Shown piece after piece: positions 47,888 to 57,029 of a stretch of 64,000 bases of DNA; positions within the stretch are counted from its first letter, which is position 1, and each line of letters begins with the position of its first letter. This DNA is from Methylocaldum marinum (GTDB lineage Bacteria; Pseudomonadota; Gammaproteobacteria; Methylococcales; Methylococcaceae), in NCBI RefSeq assembly GCF_003584645.1, contig NZ_AP017928.1:2518395-2582394 (forward strand), read 5' to 3'. Below the pieces are notes generated by a model. It was not told where the DNA came from. It worked only from the letters and a program-made list of their open reading frames with translations, and ran no database searches. The position numbers were made by a program, and so were the translations under genes.

Positions 47888-49081
47888 ATGGCCTTTAAAG
47901 CCGTATTCCTACTCGCGCAACTACTGCTGGTCGTCAACTTGGAGCGATTGCTCGGCATGGCCAACGCCAATCCGATCGAGAAGCTGTTTCTCATCCTGGC
48001 CGGCCTGGTTTTCGCTTTCACGCGTCCGCGTGTCCAGGCCAATCTCGTACTGATGGGGTTCATCGTTCTCGTCACGTTCGTCTGCGCGCTTCTCAGCGAG
48101 TTCGATGCCTTCTCCTGGAATCGATATCTGCGCAGCCTGGTAAGCCTCTCCGCCTTCCTTCTTTTTCTCACGGCATTGCCGGAAGACCGGGATCGGGAAT
48201 TGATCCTGCTGATCGCGGCGTTGTTCCCGATCGTGTCGGTTTTGATCGGAACGCTGTACTACACCCTCGGTCTCAGCCACCTGTGGATGACCGATTACCT
48301 GGGCACACGGCGGCTTTCTGGCAGTATTGGTCCCGCCTTTCTCGGCGGAGCCGGTTTGACCGGCGCGGTGGCGGCCAGCTACCTCGCCCTGGAGAAGCGG
48401 GGGAGTTATCTCCTGCTGGCGCTCGCCGATACCGGAATCACCATGTTGACGGCTTCCCGCATGCCCTCGGCGCTGGCACTCGGGGTCACCGGCGCGATGT
48501 TGTTCATAGAAAGCCGATCCGTGGTGTTCAGAGTCCTGATGGTTCTTTACGGGACCGTCGTGGTCGCCGCACTTTTCTATCTCATGGGCGACCAGTTGAT
48601 GACTCGTATGTCGTCCAACGCCCTGAGCGGCCGCGACCTCATCTGGAACGAACTGAGCGCCTACGTCGAACGCTTTCCCTATTTCGGCGTCGGGTTGGGG
48701 CACCAGATGGATCTCCTGTCCGCCCGACTTTCCGCCGCCACCCATACCGTCGCCGCGCACAACGAATATCTCCGGTTCACTCTGGAGGTCGGCTACGTCG
48801 GCGCATCGATCCTGTGCTGCGCCTTCGTCGCGATGCTGGTGAACCTGCTGCGCCATCCGCAGCTGACCAAGAAATGGGCGTTCTTGATGGTCTGCGCGGC
48901 CTTCTTCGTTTATTCGGCAACCGACAACACGTTCAGCGTCGCTCAATGTTTCATGGTGGTCGTCGTTGCCTTCGTCGGCGCCTGCGGCCGCCGCGAGCCG
49001 GCTTCACTTCCCTTCCGGGCGGACGATCGCCAGTCCCTGGGAATTACCGAACCCGACATCGAGCGGCCGCGCCCGATTTAA
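47888..49081 (+). CDS. Wzy-like O-antigen ligase/polymerase family protein
   Basis: A 397-residue protein with about ten to twelve membrane segments. The typical periplasmic Wzy_C/O-antigen ligase loop is present at about 265-310 (GRDLIWNELSAYVERFPYF, FGVGLGHQMDL, HTVAAHNEYLRFTLEVGYVG), including the conserved R, G and H residues. This protein probably polymerises EPS repeat units on the periplasmic side. It follows epsG by 38 bases. A ligase role is possible but polymerase fits the cluster better. Confidence 0.85.
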   Translation: MAFKAVFLLAQLLLVVNLERLLGMANANPIEKLFLILAGLVFAFTRPRVQANLVLMGFIVLVTFVCALLSEFDAFSWNRYLRSLVSLSAFLLFLTALPEDRDRELILLIAALFPIVSVLIGTLYYTLGLSHLWMTDYLGTRRLSGSIGPAFLGGAGLTGAVAASYLALEKRGSYLLLALADTGITMLTASRMPSALALGVTGAMLFIESRSVVFRVLMVLYGTVVVAALFYLMGDQLMTRMSSNALSGRDLIWNELSAYVERFPYFGVGLGHQMDLLSARLSAATHTVAAHNEYLRFTLEVGYVGASILCCAFVAMLVNLLRHPQLTKKWAFLMVCAAFFVYSATDNTFSVAQCFMVVVVAFVGACGRREPASLPFRADDRQSLGITEPDIERPRPI

Positions 49082-49138
49082 TTCAAGGCCTCGGCAAAGT
49101 TTTTTCGCAAGAACAACCGAAAAGGAGAAACCACAGAC

Positions 49139-49606
49139 ATGAATCTCGGCAGACTCAGATGGGTCCGACGTTGCCTGGTCGAATCGAAGCGCTTTTTCCT
49201 GGTGAGGCTCTTCCGCATGGACATCCATCCGTCCAGCCAGTTTTCGCTGTCCGCGAAATTCGATCTGACCAATCCCAGAGGAGTCCATGTAGGCGAAGAG
49301 TCTTACATCGCTTTCGACGTCGCCATACTGACTCACGATCTGACCCGCGGCGTGCGCGTGCATACCCGCATCGGACGCCGATGCTTCATAGGGGCGAGAA
49401 GCATCGTTCTGCCCGGAATCACCATCGGCGACGAGAGCATCGTCGGAGCGGGCTCGGTGGTCACGCGCGACGTGCCGCCCCGGTCGGTCGTGGCCGGCAA
49501 TCCGGCCCGCGTCATCAAGACCGGCCTCGAAGTGGGACGCTACGGCCGGCTGCCCGACGCCGACGATGTACAGGACCGAACCGCGCTGGAAAACGGTCTC
49601 GACTGA
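49139..49606 (+). CDS. Hexapeptide-repeat (LbH) acyltransferase
   Basis: A 155-residue left-handed beta-helix protein. Repeats run through [40 protein letters not shown] and [14 protein letters not shown], ending in [11 protein letters not shown], the standard tail of CoA-dependent sugar acetyltransferases. The catalytic His is probably in LTHDLT. It likely adds O-acetyl groups to an EPS sugar. GAGAAACC precedes the ATG. Confidence 0.87.
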   Translation: MNLGRLRWVRRCLVESKRFFLVRLFRMDIHPSSQFSLSAKFDLTNPRGVHVGEESYIAFDVAILTHDLTRGVRVHTRIGRRCFIGARSIVLPGITIGDESIVGAGSVVTRDVPPRSVVAGNPARVIKTGLEVGRYGRLPDADDVQDRTALENGLD

Positions 49607-49637
49607 GAGCCATAAACCAAAACGAACAGGAAATCTC

Positions 49638-50879
49638 ATGGGGGTTTGCATGCCAAGTTGTCTGATCATCGTCGAAAACCTTCCGGTACCGCTGGATAGG
49701 CGCGTGTGGCAGGAGGCAACCGCACTGCGTGATGCCGGTTGGGGCGTCACGGTGATTTGCCCGGCCACGGAAAAATGTCCCGAGCGGGAAACCGTGATCG
49801 ACGGCATCCGGGTCTACCGCCATCCCCTGCCCCTGGAAGCCAAGGGCGCGTTGGGCTTTTTGCTGGAATACGGCGCGGCCCTGTTCCACGAAACGGTTTT
49901 GGCGTTCAAGGCGTTTCGACGCCATGGTTTCGATGTGATCCACATCTGCAACCCGCCCGATCTGTTGTTCCTGGTCGCCCTGCCCTACAAGGCGCTGGAC
50001 CGGGCGTTGATCTTCGATCATCACGACATCTGCCCGGAGCTCTATGAATCGAAGTTCAAGAAACGCGGTCCGATGCACACCCTGCTACGGATTTTCGAAA
50101 GACTCACCTTCCGCTTCGCGGACGTCGTCATCTCCGCCAACGAAACGTTCAAGGGTCTCGCCACAACCCGCGGCGGCAAACATCCGGACGACGTTTTCAC
50201 CGTGTACAGCATCCCCGACCTCAACAAGTTCAAACGGGTGCCGACGACGGAAGCGAAAGACGCCGTCACGGTCGGCTACGTCGGCGTCATGGGCGCCCAG
50301 GACGGGGTGGACAACCTGATTCGCGCCGTCGCCGCGCTGCGCAAGGAATCCGGCGTGCCGAAGTTCACCTGCAAGATCGTCGGCGACGGCCCCGAACTTC
50401 CGGCGCTGAAAGCCCTGGCCGAATCCCTGGGCGTAGGCGATGTCTGCCGATTCACCGGCTTCCTGTCGGGCGAACCCTTCCTGGCGGCCCTGTCCAGCTT
50501 CGATATCGGGGTCATTCCCGATCCGTTCGATGTGTACAACGACAAGATCAGCATGAACAAAGTGTTCGAATACTCCGCTTTGGGAGTGCCCGTCGTCGCT
50601 TTCAAGCTCGGGGAGACCCAACGCCTGCTCGGGGACGCCGCCCGCTACGCGCCGGATCACACCCACGACGGACTGGCATCCGCCCTGGGCGTATTACTGA
50701 AGGACGAGCGGCTGCGCCGCAACTATGCCGAGCGCGCCCTGGAGCGGGCAAGGACACACTTCCACTGGCCCGACCAGGTATCCAATCTGCTGGCGGCCTA
50801 CGATCGCGCGTTGACGAACCGCTCCGGCCGCCACGATTCCCCGGAACAAGAGCGAACCATCCGGAGCGAGCGTTCATGA
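49638..50879 (+). CDS. Glycosyltransferase family 4 (WbuB-like)
   Basis: A 413-residue GT-B glycosyltransferase. N-terminal VENLPVPLDRRVWQEATALR and the IFDHHDICPELYESKF segment are typical of WbuB-type enzymes. The C-terminal domain has VGYVGVMGAQDGVDNLIRA, FTCKIVGDGPELPALKALAE and a FEYSALGVPVVAF nucleotide-sugar site. ATG 49638 has AGGAAA 7 bases upstream and is preferred over an earlier in-frame start inside the preceding gene. It adds one EPS sugar; donor unknown. Confidence 0.9.
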   Translation: MGVCMPSCLIIVENLPVPLDRRVWQEATALRDAGWGVTVICPATEKCPERETVIDGIRVYRHPLPLEAKGALGFLLEYGAALFHETVLAFKAFRRHGFDVIHICNPPDLLFLVALPYKALDRALIFDHHDICPELYESKFKKRGPMHTLLRIFERLTFRFADVVISANETFKGLATTRGGKHPDDVFTVYSIPDLNKFKRVPTTEAKDAVTVGYVGVMGAQDGVDNLIRAVAALRKESGVPKFTCKIVGDGPELPALKALAESLGVGDVCRFTGFLSGEPFLAALSSFDIGVIPDPFDVYNDKISMNKVFEYSALGVPVVAFKLGETQRLLGDAARYAPDHTHDGLASALGVLLKDERLRRNYAERALERARTHFHWPDQVSNLLAAYDRALTNRSGRHDSPEQERTIRSERS

Positions 50880-51778
50880 GCGCCGTACCCGCAATCGAAC
50901 GCGGGCGCTACGCGGAAGTGGACGCCCTACTCTTCACCACCACCGACAGCGCGGGCGGACGCAGCGACGAACTGGAACGGATGATCCGGAGCGTCGAGCG
51001 AGCGATCGCGACGTCCGGACTCCGCGTCGTTCAGTATCTGCTGCTGCAGCGCCACGACGCCGGTCGGCCGCTGCCCGAACTGCCGGACTACATCCGGGCG
51101 ACGGCCATTCCCGAGCGAGTGTCGCTCTCCAGGGCGCGGAATCTCCTTCTCGACCGGGCGCATACAGACGGCGTGTTCGAGCGCTCGTTGATGGTTGCAT
51201 TCCCCGACGACGACGCCTGGTACCCGGCGGGCACCCTGGAAGGCATACTGGCACTGTTCGCCGGCGATTCTGCCCTGGACCTCGCCATATGCCGGTATGC
51301 GTCCTCACCGTCAGTGCTCTCCGACCTGCCGGTCGACTTGCGTGTCGCTCGAGCGGTGAAGGCCGGCCGGTTTGTCGCCAATGCCTCGTCCAACACGATC
51401 TTCATCCGAGCCGCTCGCGCCGCGCAAACCGGCCATTTCGACGAAGCCTTGGGTATCGGCGCTCCGATCAACGGCGGAGAGGATCTCGATTACGCCCTGC
51501 GCGCCTATGTCGGCTCCGCCGGAAAAGCGGTCTGGATCGACGCCCCCTTGGTGGGACACCGCGATCGCCTCAAATGGGTGCGCGGACAGTACTACGCCGG
51601 CAGCTTGTATGCGCTGTCCCGAAGTGCCGCCGCGAGCCGGGCGGTCGCCCTGCAGACCGCGCGAAAAGTGCTGGTGGGATTCTATCTCCTGCTGCGCCGC
51701 GAGCTGGCCTGCTCCGATTTCTTGCGCGCGTTGAGGCTGGCGCTGAAGGCCCGTCGCAGCGCGCCGGCCCGGTCGTGA
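50876..51778 (+). CDS. Glycosyltransferase family 2-like protein
   Basis: A 300-residue protein with GT-A features: FPDDDAWYPAGTLEGIL (metal-binding DDD) near residue 103 and GGEDLDYALRAYVG (ED acceptor motif) near 201. SLSRARNLLLDRA is the nucleotide-site part. No membrane segment is obvious. The ATG overlaps the upstream gene stop by 4 bases, so translation is coupled. It is most likely a second EPS sugar transferase. Confidence 0.82.
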   Translation: MSAVPAIERGRYAEVDALLFTTTDSAGGRSDELERMIRSVERAIATSGLRVVQYLLLQRHDAGRPLPELPDYIRATAIPERVSLSRARNLLLDRAHTDGVFERSLMVAFPDDDAWYPAGTLEGILALFAGDSALDLAICRYASSPSVLSDLPVDLRVARAVKAGRFVANASSNTIFIRAARAAQTGHFDEALGIGAPINGGEDLDYALRAYVGSAGKAVWIDAPLVGHRDRLKWVRGQYYAGSLYALSRSAAASRAVALQTARKVLVGFYLLLRRELACSDFLRALRLALKARRSAPARS

Positions 51779-51855
51779 GAAAACCCGTGCAGAACCGCCA
51801 CGACACTGCCATAGCGGACGTTGTGTCCGCTCATGATAGGCCCGACGATACCGGC

Positions 51856-52917
51856 ATGACGAAAGCTTCGGACCGAACCGGCCTCGCCCTGCGCCGCCGA
51901 TGGTGGCTCATCGCCCTGGCGGCGCTCATCATAGCCGGAGCGGTCGGCCGGGACCGACTCCGCTTCAAGCCTAGGGAACCCTTGCTCGCGCTCACGCCGA
52001 TTCCGGTAGCCACCCGTGCGATTGCCGAGTTTTCGAGATTCGGCGCCGCGGCGGATCCGGAGTCGCCGCTGACCTTTCGGGGCGGCCTGGTGATCGAATC
52101 CGCCTCGCCGCATTTCGGCGGAATTTCCGGCCTGAGAGTGACGGATCAGGGCCATGGTTTCATTGCCGTCACCGACGCCGGATACTGGGTGCAAGGCCGT
52201 CTCCTCTACGACGCCGGCCGTCCCGGCGGCCTCGCCGACATCGTCATGGCGCCGGTCCTGGGAGCCGAAGGTGCGCCCCTCCGGGAAAGCGGCAAAGGCG
52301 ATCTGGAGTCTATCGCGCTGGCCGGCGAAGCCGCTTACGTAGGGTTCGAGGGATTCCGCAACGGGGTCGCCTACTTCCGGCCGAAATCCGATTTATTGCT
52401 GCAGCGCGGCCGGCTCCTGCCGGTTCCTCCGGACATCGTAGCCCTGCCCAAGGGCCGTGGCCTGGAAGCGCTTGCCATGCTCCCGGCCGGCCATGATTTC
52501 GGCGGTTCGCTGCTCGCCATTGCCGAGCGCGACCGAACCGGACGCGGCCTGGCCCCGGCCTGGATTCTGAAGGACGGCGCGGCTCTCGAACTCAAGGTTC
52601 GCCTGAAGGATGGCTACGACATCAGCGACGCGGCGTTTGTGCCCGAGGGCGATTTGCTGTTGCTCGAGCGCAGGCTCTCCCTGCTCGGTGGATTCGCGAT
52701 GCGGCTCCGCCGGATCCCGGCGGCCGACATCCGGCCCGGAGCGATACTGGATGGACCGTCGTTGTTGGAAGCAAATCGTCTGTTTCACGAAATCGACAAT
52801 ATGGAAGGCATTTCGGCCCACCGCGACGAACTGGGAAAGACCGTGGTCACCGTGGTTTCCGACGACAATTTCCTGCCCGTCCAGCGTAAGCTGTTGCTGC
52901 AATGGGAACTGAAATGA
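51856..52917 (+). CDS. Phytase-like esterase-domain protein, signal-anchored
   Basis: A 353-residue protein with an N-terminal membrane/signal segment (RRRWWLIALAALIIAGAVG) followed by a six-bladed-like domain of the esterase-like phytase family (PF13449). Supporting motifs are GISGLRVTDQGHGFIAVTDA, ESIALAGEAAYVGFEGF, GLEALAMLPAG and EIDNMEGISAHR. ATG 51856 is used; GTG 51775, overlapping the previous stop, is an alternative giving 380 residues. In the EPS cluster it may act in the periplasm on a phosphate or ester group. The enzymatic role is inference. Confidence 0.8.
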   Translation: MTKASDRTGLALRRRWWLIALAALIIAGAVGRDRLRFKPREPLLALTPIPVATRAIAEFSRFGAAADPESPLTFRGGLVIESASPHFGGISGLRVTDQGHGFIAVTDAGYWVQGRLLYDAGRPGGLADIVMAPVLGAEGAPLRESGKGDLESIALAGEAAYVGFEGFRNGVAYFRPKSDLLLQRGRLLPVPPDIVALPKGRGLEALAMLPAGHDFGGSLLAIAERDRTGRGLAPAWILKDGAALELKVRLKDGYDISDAAFVPEGDLLLLERRLSLLGGFAMRLRRIPAADIRPGAILDGPSLLEANRLFHEIDNMEGISAHRDELGKTVVTVVSDDNFLPVQRKLLLQWELK

Positions 52918-54170
52918 CCATGCCCAACGCCGAGCGTTCCCGTCCGATCGCGGTTCTTCTGTGCGAGGACTTGCCGATTCCGGGGCTGAACGGATATTCC
53001 ACGTATAACCACGCTTTCGTGAAATACCTCGAAGCGCGGGGCTTCGAGGGCCACCTGGTGATCAGCGGGCCGCGCCTGCCGGCGCCGCTGTTCCGCCCCC
53101 GGAGCCGAGTCGGCTGTACAGCGCTTCAAATCCATCTGCCGGGAACGGTTCGATTGGGAAACTGGCATCTGGTCGCAAGCCCGCGGGCGCTGGTTCGATC
53201 GGTTTACCGTTGGCTGCTCGACAGCCTGGGCGGCGCCTGGGCCCGCCGTCTGGCAAACTGGCGCGGTATATCGCAGAACAAAACCGCCATCATCGGCCGT
53301 TACCTGAACGGGACGGATCTGCGCCGGCTGAACCCGATGTTGGCTCGCCTCGCTCCCGACTACGTGTTCGTCGATACCGTTTTTCGGGCGCAGATCCTGG
53401 ACGCCTTGCCTCCCCGAACGCGCAAGCTGCTGATCGCCCACGATGTATTTCACAAACGCTGTGCCTCCCTGGCGGCGCGGGGCATGACCGCCTTGCCGGC
53501 GGTAAGCGCGGAGCAGGAGCAGGCCCTTGCCGGCCGTTTCGACGTGCTGCTCGCGATCAGCGACGAGGATGCCCGCGACTTGCGGGAGCTGGTGCCCGCG
53601 GCAAGGATCGTCGCCGTTCCGGCGCCGGTCGACGCCCGCCCTGTCGAGCAACGGGCGGTCGCCGAACCCCGCATTCTCTATTTGGGCAGTCGAGCACCTC
53701 ACAATGTCGACGGGCTGCGCTGGTTTCTGGCGAATGTCTGGCCCCTGGTGCGGAAGGTGCGGCAGGACTTGGTCCTGGACGTGGCCGGCGAAGCCGGGCT
53801 GGCCTTGAATCCCGACACGCCCGGCGTGGTAATCCACGGCCGCGTGGAAGACCTTTCGGAACTGGCCGGCACGGCCCAGTTCGCCATTAATCCGGTGCGC
53901 GCCGGAAGCGGCATGAAGATCAAGATGCTGGACTATTTCGCCTTCGGCCTGCCCTGCATCACCACCGGCGTCGGAGCGGCCGGATTTCCACCCTCTGCCG
54001 ACAGCCCTCTCGGCATCTCGGACGATCCCACCGATTTCGCCGCGGCAATTCTGCAATGGAGCGGAGATTCGCAACTGCGCGCGCGCCTTCGCGAAAACGC
54101 CCGCCGCTACGTGTCGCGCTTTTCCGGCGAGTCGTTCTTTGCGCATCTGGATGCCGCCCTGGAGCTTTAG
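52914..54170 (+). CDS. Glycosyltransferase family 4/1 (GT-B)
   Basis: A 418-residue GT-B protein. The N-terminal half has LCEDLPIPGLNGYSTYNHAF and the C-terminal half has ILYLGSRAPHNVDGLRWFLA, LSELAGTAQFAINPVRAGSG and KIKMLDYFAFGLPCITT, which are the typical acceptor and nucleotide-sugar regions of family GT4. ATG 52914 overlaps the previous stop (ATGA); the ATG at 52902 and the one at 52920 are alternatives. It probably adds another EPS sugar. Confidence 0.88.
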   Translation: MTMPNAERSRPIAVLLCEDLPIPGLNGYSTYNHAFVKYLEARGFEGHLVISGPRLPAPLFRPRSRVGCTALQIHLPGTVRLGNWHLVASPRALVRSVYRWLLDSLGGAWARRLANWRGISQNKTAIIGRYLNGTDLRRLNPMLARLAPDYVFVDTVFRAQILDALPPRTRKLLIAHDVFHKRCASLAARGMTALPAVSAEQEQALAGRFDVLLAISDEDARDLRELVPAARIVAVPAPVDARPVEQRAVAEPRILYLGSRAPHNVDGLRWFLANVWPLVRKVRQDLVLDVAGEAGLALNPDTPGVVIHGRVEDLSELAGTAQFAINPVRAGSGMKIKMLDYFAFGLPCITTGVGAAGFPPSADSPLGISDDPTDFAAAILQWSGDSQLRARLRENARRYVSRFSGESFFAHLDAALEL

Positions 54171-54179
54171 ACGGAAAGC

Positions 54180-55670
54180 ATGAGCAGCACCACCTCGCCG
54201 CTGGGCAAGCAGGTTCGCTCCGGGTTGATCTGGTCGGTCGTTCGCAGTTGGGGAGGACGGCTCGCCGGCATCGTCATCTTTTTCCTGCTGGCTCGGATCT
54301 TGTCGCCGGAGGAATTCGGCGTGTTCGCCGCGGCAGCCGCCGTCCTCGCCTTTATCGAACTCTTCGCCGAACAGGGCCTGAGCGACGCCATCGTACAAAA
54401 GCCCGCGATCAGTCCGGAGGAGCTGAATACGGCATTCCTGGCCAATTTCATCCTGGCGGCACTACTGGTAGCGGCGATCTGGTGGTGCGCGCCGCTCATC
54501 GCCGCGGCGATGGAGATCGAGCGCTTGACCGGGATTCTCCGCATCGCCTGCCTGGGGATTTTGATCAATGCCCTCGGGTTCTGCCAGCTCGCCTTGTTTC
54601 GGCGGAATTTCCAGTATCGCTGGCTGGCGGTCCGGACCCTAGTCGCCACCGTCATCAGCGGAGCGGCGGGGGTTTGGCTGGCCCTGGCAGGATTCGGTGT
54701 CTGGAGCCTGGTCGGCCAATTTCTGACCAATGCGACGGTCAACTTGCTATTGCTTTGGCTGAAGCCGATCTGGAAACCGGGCCTCGGACTCAGTACCGCC
54801 GGGTTCGGACAGTTGCTCCGCTACGGCGGCAATATCCTCGGCATGCGCTTGCTGGATTTCGCCAACACCCGTGTCATCGAGCTTGCCATAGGGGCGTGGC
54901 TGGGCGCCGCCACGCTCGGGCTCTACTCGGTCGGCTCCCGTCTCTACGCCATCTTGATGCAACTCCTCAGCTCGGTCGTCCTGGACGTGGCTCATGCCGG
55001 GTTCTCCCGCATCGCCGGCGAACGCGAGCGGCTGGCCGAGGCCTATTATCGAGCGATGACGGCTACCGCCGCGTTCGCGGTTCCCTGCCTGGTCCTGGTT
55101 TCGGCGGTAGCTCCGGAACTCTGCGTGGTGGTGTTCGGAAGCGTCTGGGCGGGAAGCGCCGAAATATTGAAACCCTTGGCCCTGCTCGGCGCGGTACAGA
55201 CCATGCAGTATTACAACGGAACCGGACTCAACGCCGTAGGCAAGCCCGGCATCTCGTTCCTGATCGTCATTGTCAGGGCCGCGACCACTGTCGGCGTGCT
55301 GGCCGCAACCCGCGGATGTCCTCTGCCGGTGATCGTGCAGACTTACGTGTTCGGCCAACTCCTGACCACCCCGGTCAGCTTCTACTTCGGGCGGAAATAT
55401 CTCGGGGTATCGATCCGGCGCATCGTTCGCCGGGTGTGTCCGTTTGTCATGGCCAGCGCCGTACTTTTTCTCGCCGTGACGCAGTGTCGGCCGTGGATCG
55501 AAGAAACGATCGCCGCACCGGTGTTTAGGCTGCCGCTGCTGGCACTGGCCGGCGGCCTCGCCTATGGGGTTCTCGCGCTGGCCTTCGGAAGAAAGCCGCT
55601 GATGGATGCCATCGGCAAGCTTAAAGGCCGCCGTCAACAAGATTCCATCCAAAAGCAAGCAACACGATGA
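54180..55670 (+). CDS. Polysaccharide flippase (Wzx-type)
   Basis: A 496-residue polytopic protein with about twelve to fourteen hydrophobic helices, of the MATE-related polysaccharide transporter family. The N-terminal SGLIWSVVRSWGGRLAGIVI and FGVFAAAAAVLAFIELFAEQ are typical of lipid-linked oligosaccharide flippases, as is GLSDAIVQKPAISPEELNTA. It should move undecaprenyl-linked repeat units to the periplasmic face. GGAAAGC precedes the ATG; it overlaps the next gene by 4 bases. Confidence 0.88.
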   Translation: MSSTTSPLGKQVRSGLIWSVVRSWGGRLAGIVIFFLLARILSPEEFGVFAAAAAVLAFIELFAEQGLSDAIVQKPAISPEELNTAFLANFILAALLVAAIWWCAPLIAAAMEIERLTGILRIACLGILINALGFCQLALFRRNFQYRWLAVRTLVATVISGAAGVWLALAGFGVWSLVGQFLTNATVNLLLLWLKPIWKPGLGLSTAGFGQLLRYGGNILGMRLLDFANTRVIELAIGAWLGAATLGLYSVGSRLYAILMQLLSSVVLDVAHAGFSRIAGERERLAEAYYRAMTATAAFAVPCLVLVSAVAPELCVVVFGSVWAGSAEILKPLALLGAVQTMQYYNGTGLNAVGKPGISFLIVIVRAATTVGVLAATRGCPLPVIVQTYVFGQLLTTPVSFYFGRKYLGVSIRRIVRRVCPFVMASAVLFLAVTQCRPWIEETIAAPVFRLPLLALAGGLAYGVLALAFGRKPLMDAIGKLKGRRQQDSIQKQATR

Positions 55671-56980
55671 ATGTAAAGCTTAGTTTCAAAAGTGTACGGT
55701 CCCGGATGCGGGAATCGGTCCGCATCCCCCTGCTCTACGATGAGTGGCGCAAGGAGCGCAAGCGGCTGGCGCAAATCCCGCCCGCCCCCCAAACCCGGCA
55801 GGACGTCCGGTCCATCATCATCGCACCTGCGGATGTCATCTCGCTGACGGGGTCGAAAGGCGACGAGGCCATGATCGCGGCGCTGGTGGAAGGCGTCCGC
55901 CGCCATATACCCGACTGCCGCTTCGGCATTTTCTCCTATGGCGGGGAGGCTTCCCATGCCAACATCGAACCCGGCGTAACCCCCGAACCGGTCTGGGCCA
56001 ATCCCTGGTCCTTCCGCAGAGTGTTGGATACCGTGGCGCGTTACGATGCCGTGGCCATCGTGGGCGGCGACGTCCTGGACGGCTATTACACGCCCATCAC
56101 CTCGCTGCGCCTGTGGATGCTGGGCGATCTCGCGACCCGCATGGGCAAGCCCGCGGTCGTGCTCGGATTTTCCTTCAACGCCAGCCCTTCTCCGAAGCTG
56201 GGCAAATGCCTGAACGCCCTGGACCCGGCGCTCAATGTTTGTGTCCGCGATGCCGTTTCCCTGGAACGCTTCAACCGTTTTTCCAACATTCCCGGACGCC
56301 TGGTGGCCGATTCGGCATTTCTGCTCCATCCCCGGACCGACGGGTCCGAGGTGACAAGGATACGGGCCTGGGCCGAACAACAGCGTGCCCGGGGCAGAAC
56401 GGTATGCGGCTTCAATCTCCACCCGATGCTGATCAAAAGCGGCGACCCCGTGCAGCTTCAGGCCCTGGTCGATTCCGCGGTGGCCACGCTATCCGGCCTG
56501 CATGACCGACGGCCGGTCAGTTTCCTCTTGATTCCCCACGATTTCAGGGGCGGAACCCTGGGAGACGACGCCGTGCTGGGACCGATTTACGAAAGGATTC
56601 GGGCCGATTTCGGCGAACACGCGATTTATCCCTCGGCCCCTCTGCACGCGGCGGAGCTGAAGGCCTTGGCGGGCTGTACCGATTTCGTGGTCACCGGCCG
56701 GATGCACCTTGCGATCGCCTCCCTGGGTCAAGGCGTACCGGTGGCGGTGATTACCTACCAGGACAAGTTCCAGGGACTGTTCCAACACTTCGGCCTGCCC
56801 GAATCCCTGATGATGCCGCCCGACCGCATCCGCGATCCGGCGGAATTTACTAAAACGGTCTCGGCGGCGCTCGACGCCAAACAGGGACTCGCCGAGCAGG
56901 TAGCCTTGAAATTGCCCGAAGTGCTGCGCCTGGCCGAACTCAATCTTTCGCCCTTGCTGGGAAATGTTCATGACGGGTGA
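55667..56980 (+). CDS. Polysaccharide pyruvyl transferase family protein
   Basis: A 437-residue protein of PF04230. It has LTGSKGDEAMIAALVEGVRR (about 60-79), YDAVAIVGGDVLDGYYTP, CVRDAVSLERFNRF and FVVTGRMHLAIASLGQGVPV. The RMH motif near the C-terminus is characteristic. It would add a ketal pyruvate to an EPS sugar using phosphoenolpyruvate. The ATG overlaps the flippase stop. It is the last gene of the operon; a 49-base gap separates it from the convergent lyase gene. Confidence 0.85.
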   Translation: MNVKLSFKSVRSRMRESVRIPLLYDEWRKERKRLAQIPPAPQTRQDVRSIIIAPADVISLTGSKGDEAMIAALVEGVRRHIPDCRFGIFSYGGEASHANIEPGVTPEPVWANPWSFRRVLDTVARYDAVAIVGGDVLDGYYTPITSLRLWMLGDLATRMGKPAVVLGFSFNASPSPKLGKCLNALDPALNVCVRDAVSLERFNRFSNIPGRLVADSAFLLHPRTDGSEVTRIRAWAEQQRARGRTVCGFNLHPMLIKSGDPVQLQALVDSAVATLSGLHDRRPVSFLLIPHDFRGGTLGDDAVLGPIYERIRADFGEHAIYPSAPLHAAELKALAGCTDFVVTGRMHLAIASLGQGVPVAVITYQDKFQGLFQHFGLPESLMMPPDRIRDPAEFTKTVSAALDAKQGLAEQVALKLPEVLRLAELNLSPLLGNVHDG

Positions 56981-57029
56981 CCGTCCGTCCCTCATGACGT
57001 CCCGCCGCGCGGGTATCCCGGCCGCCGTG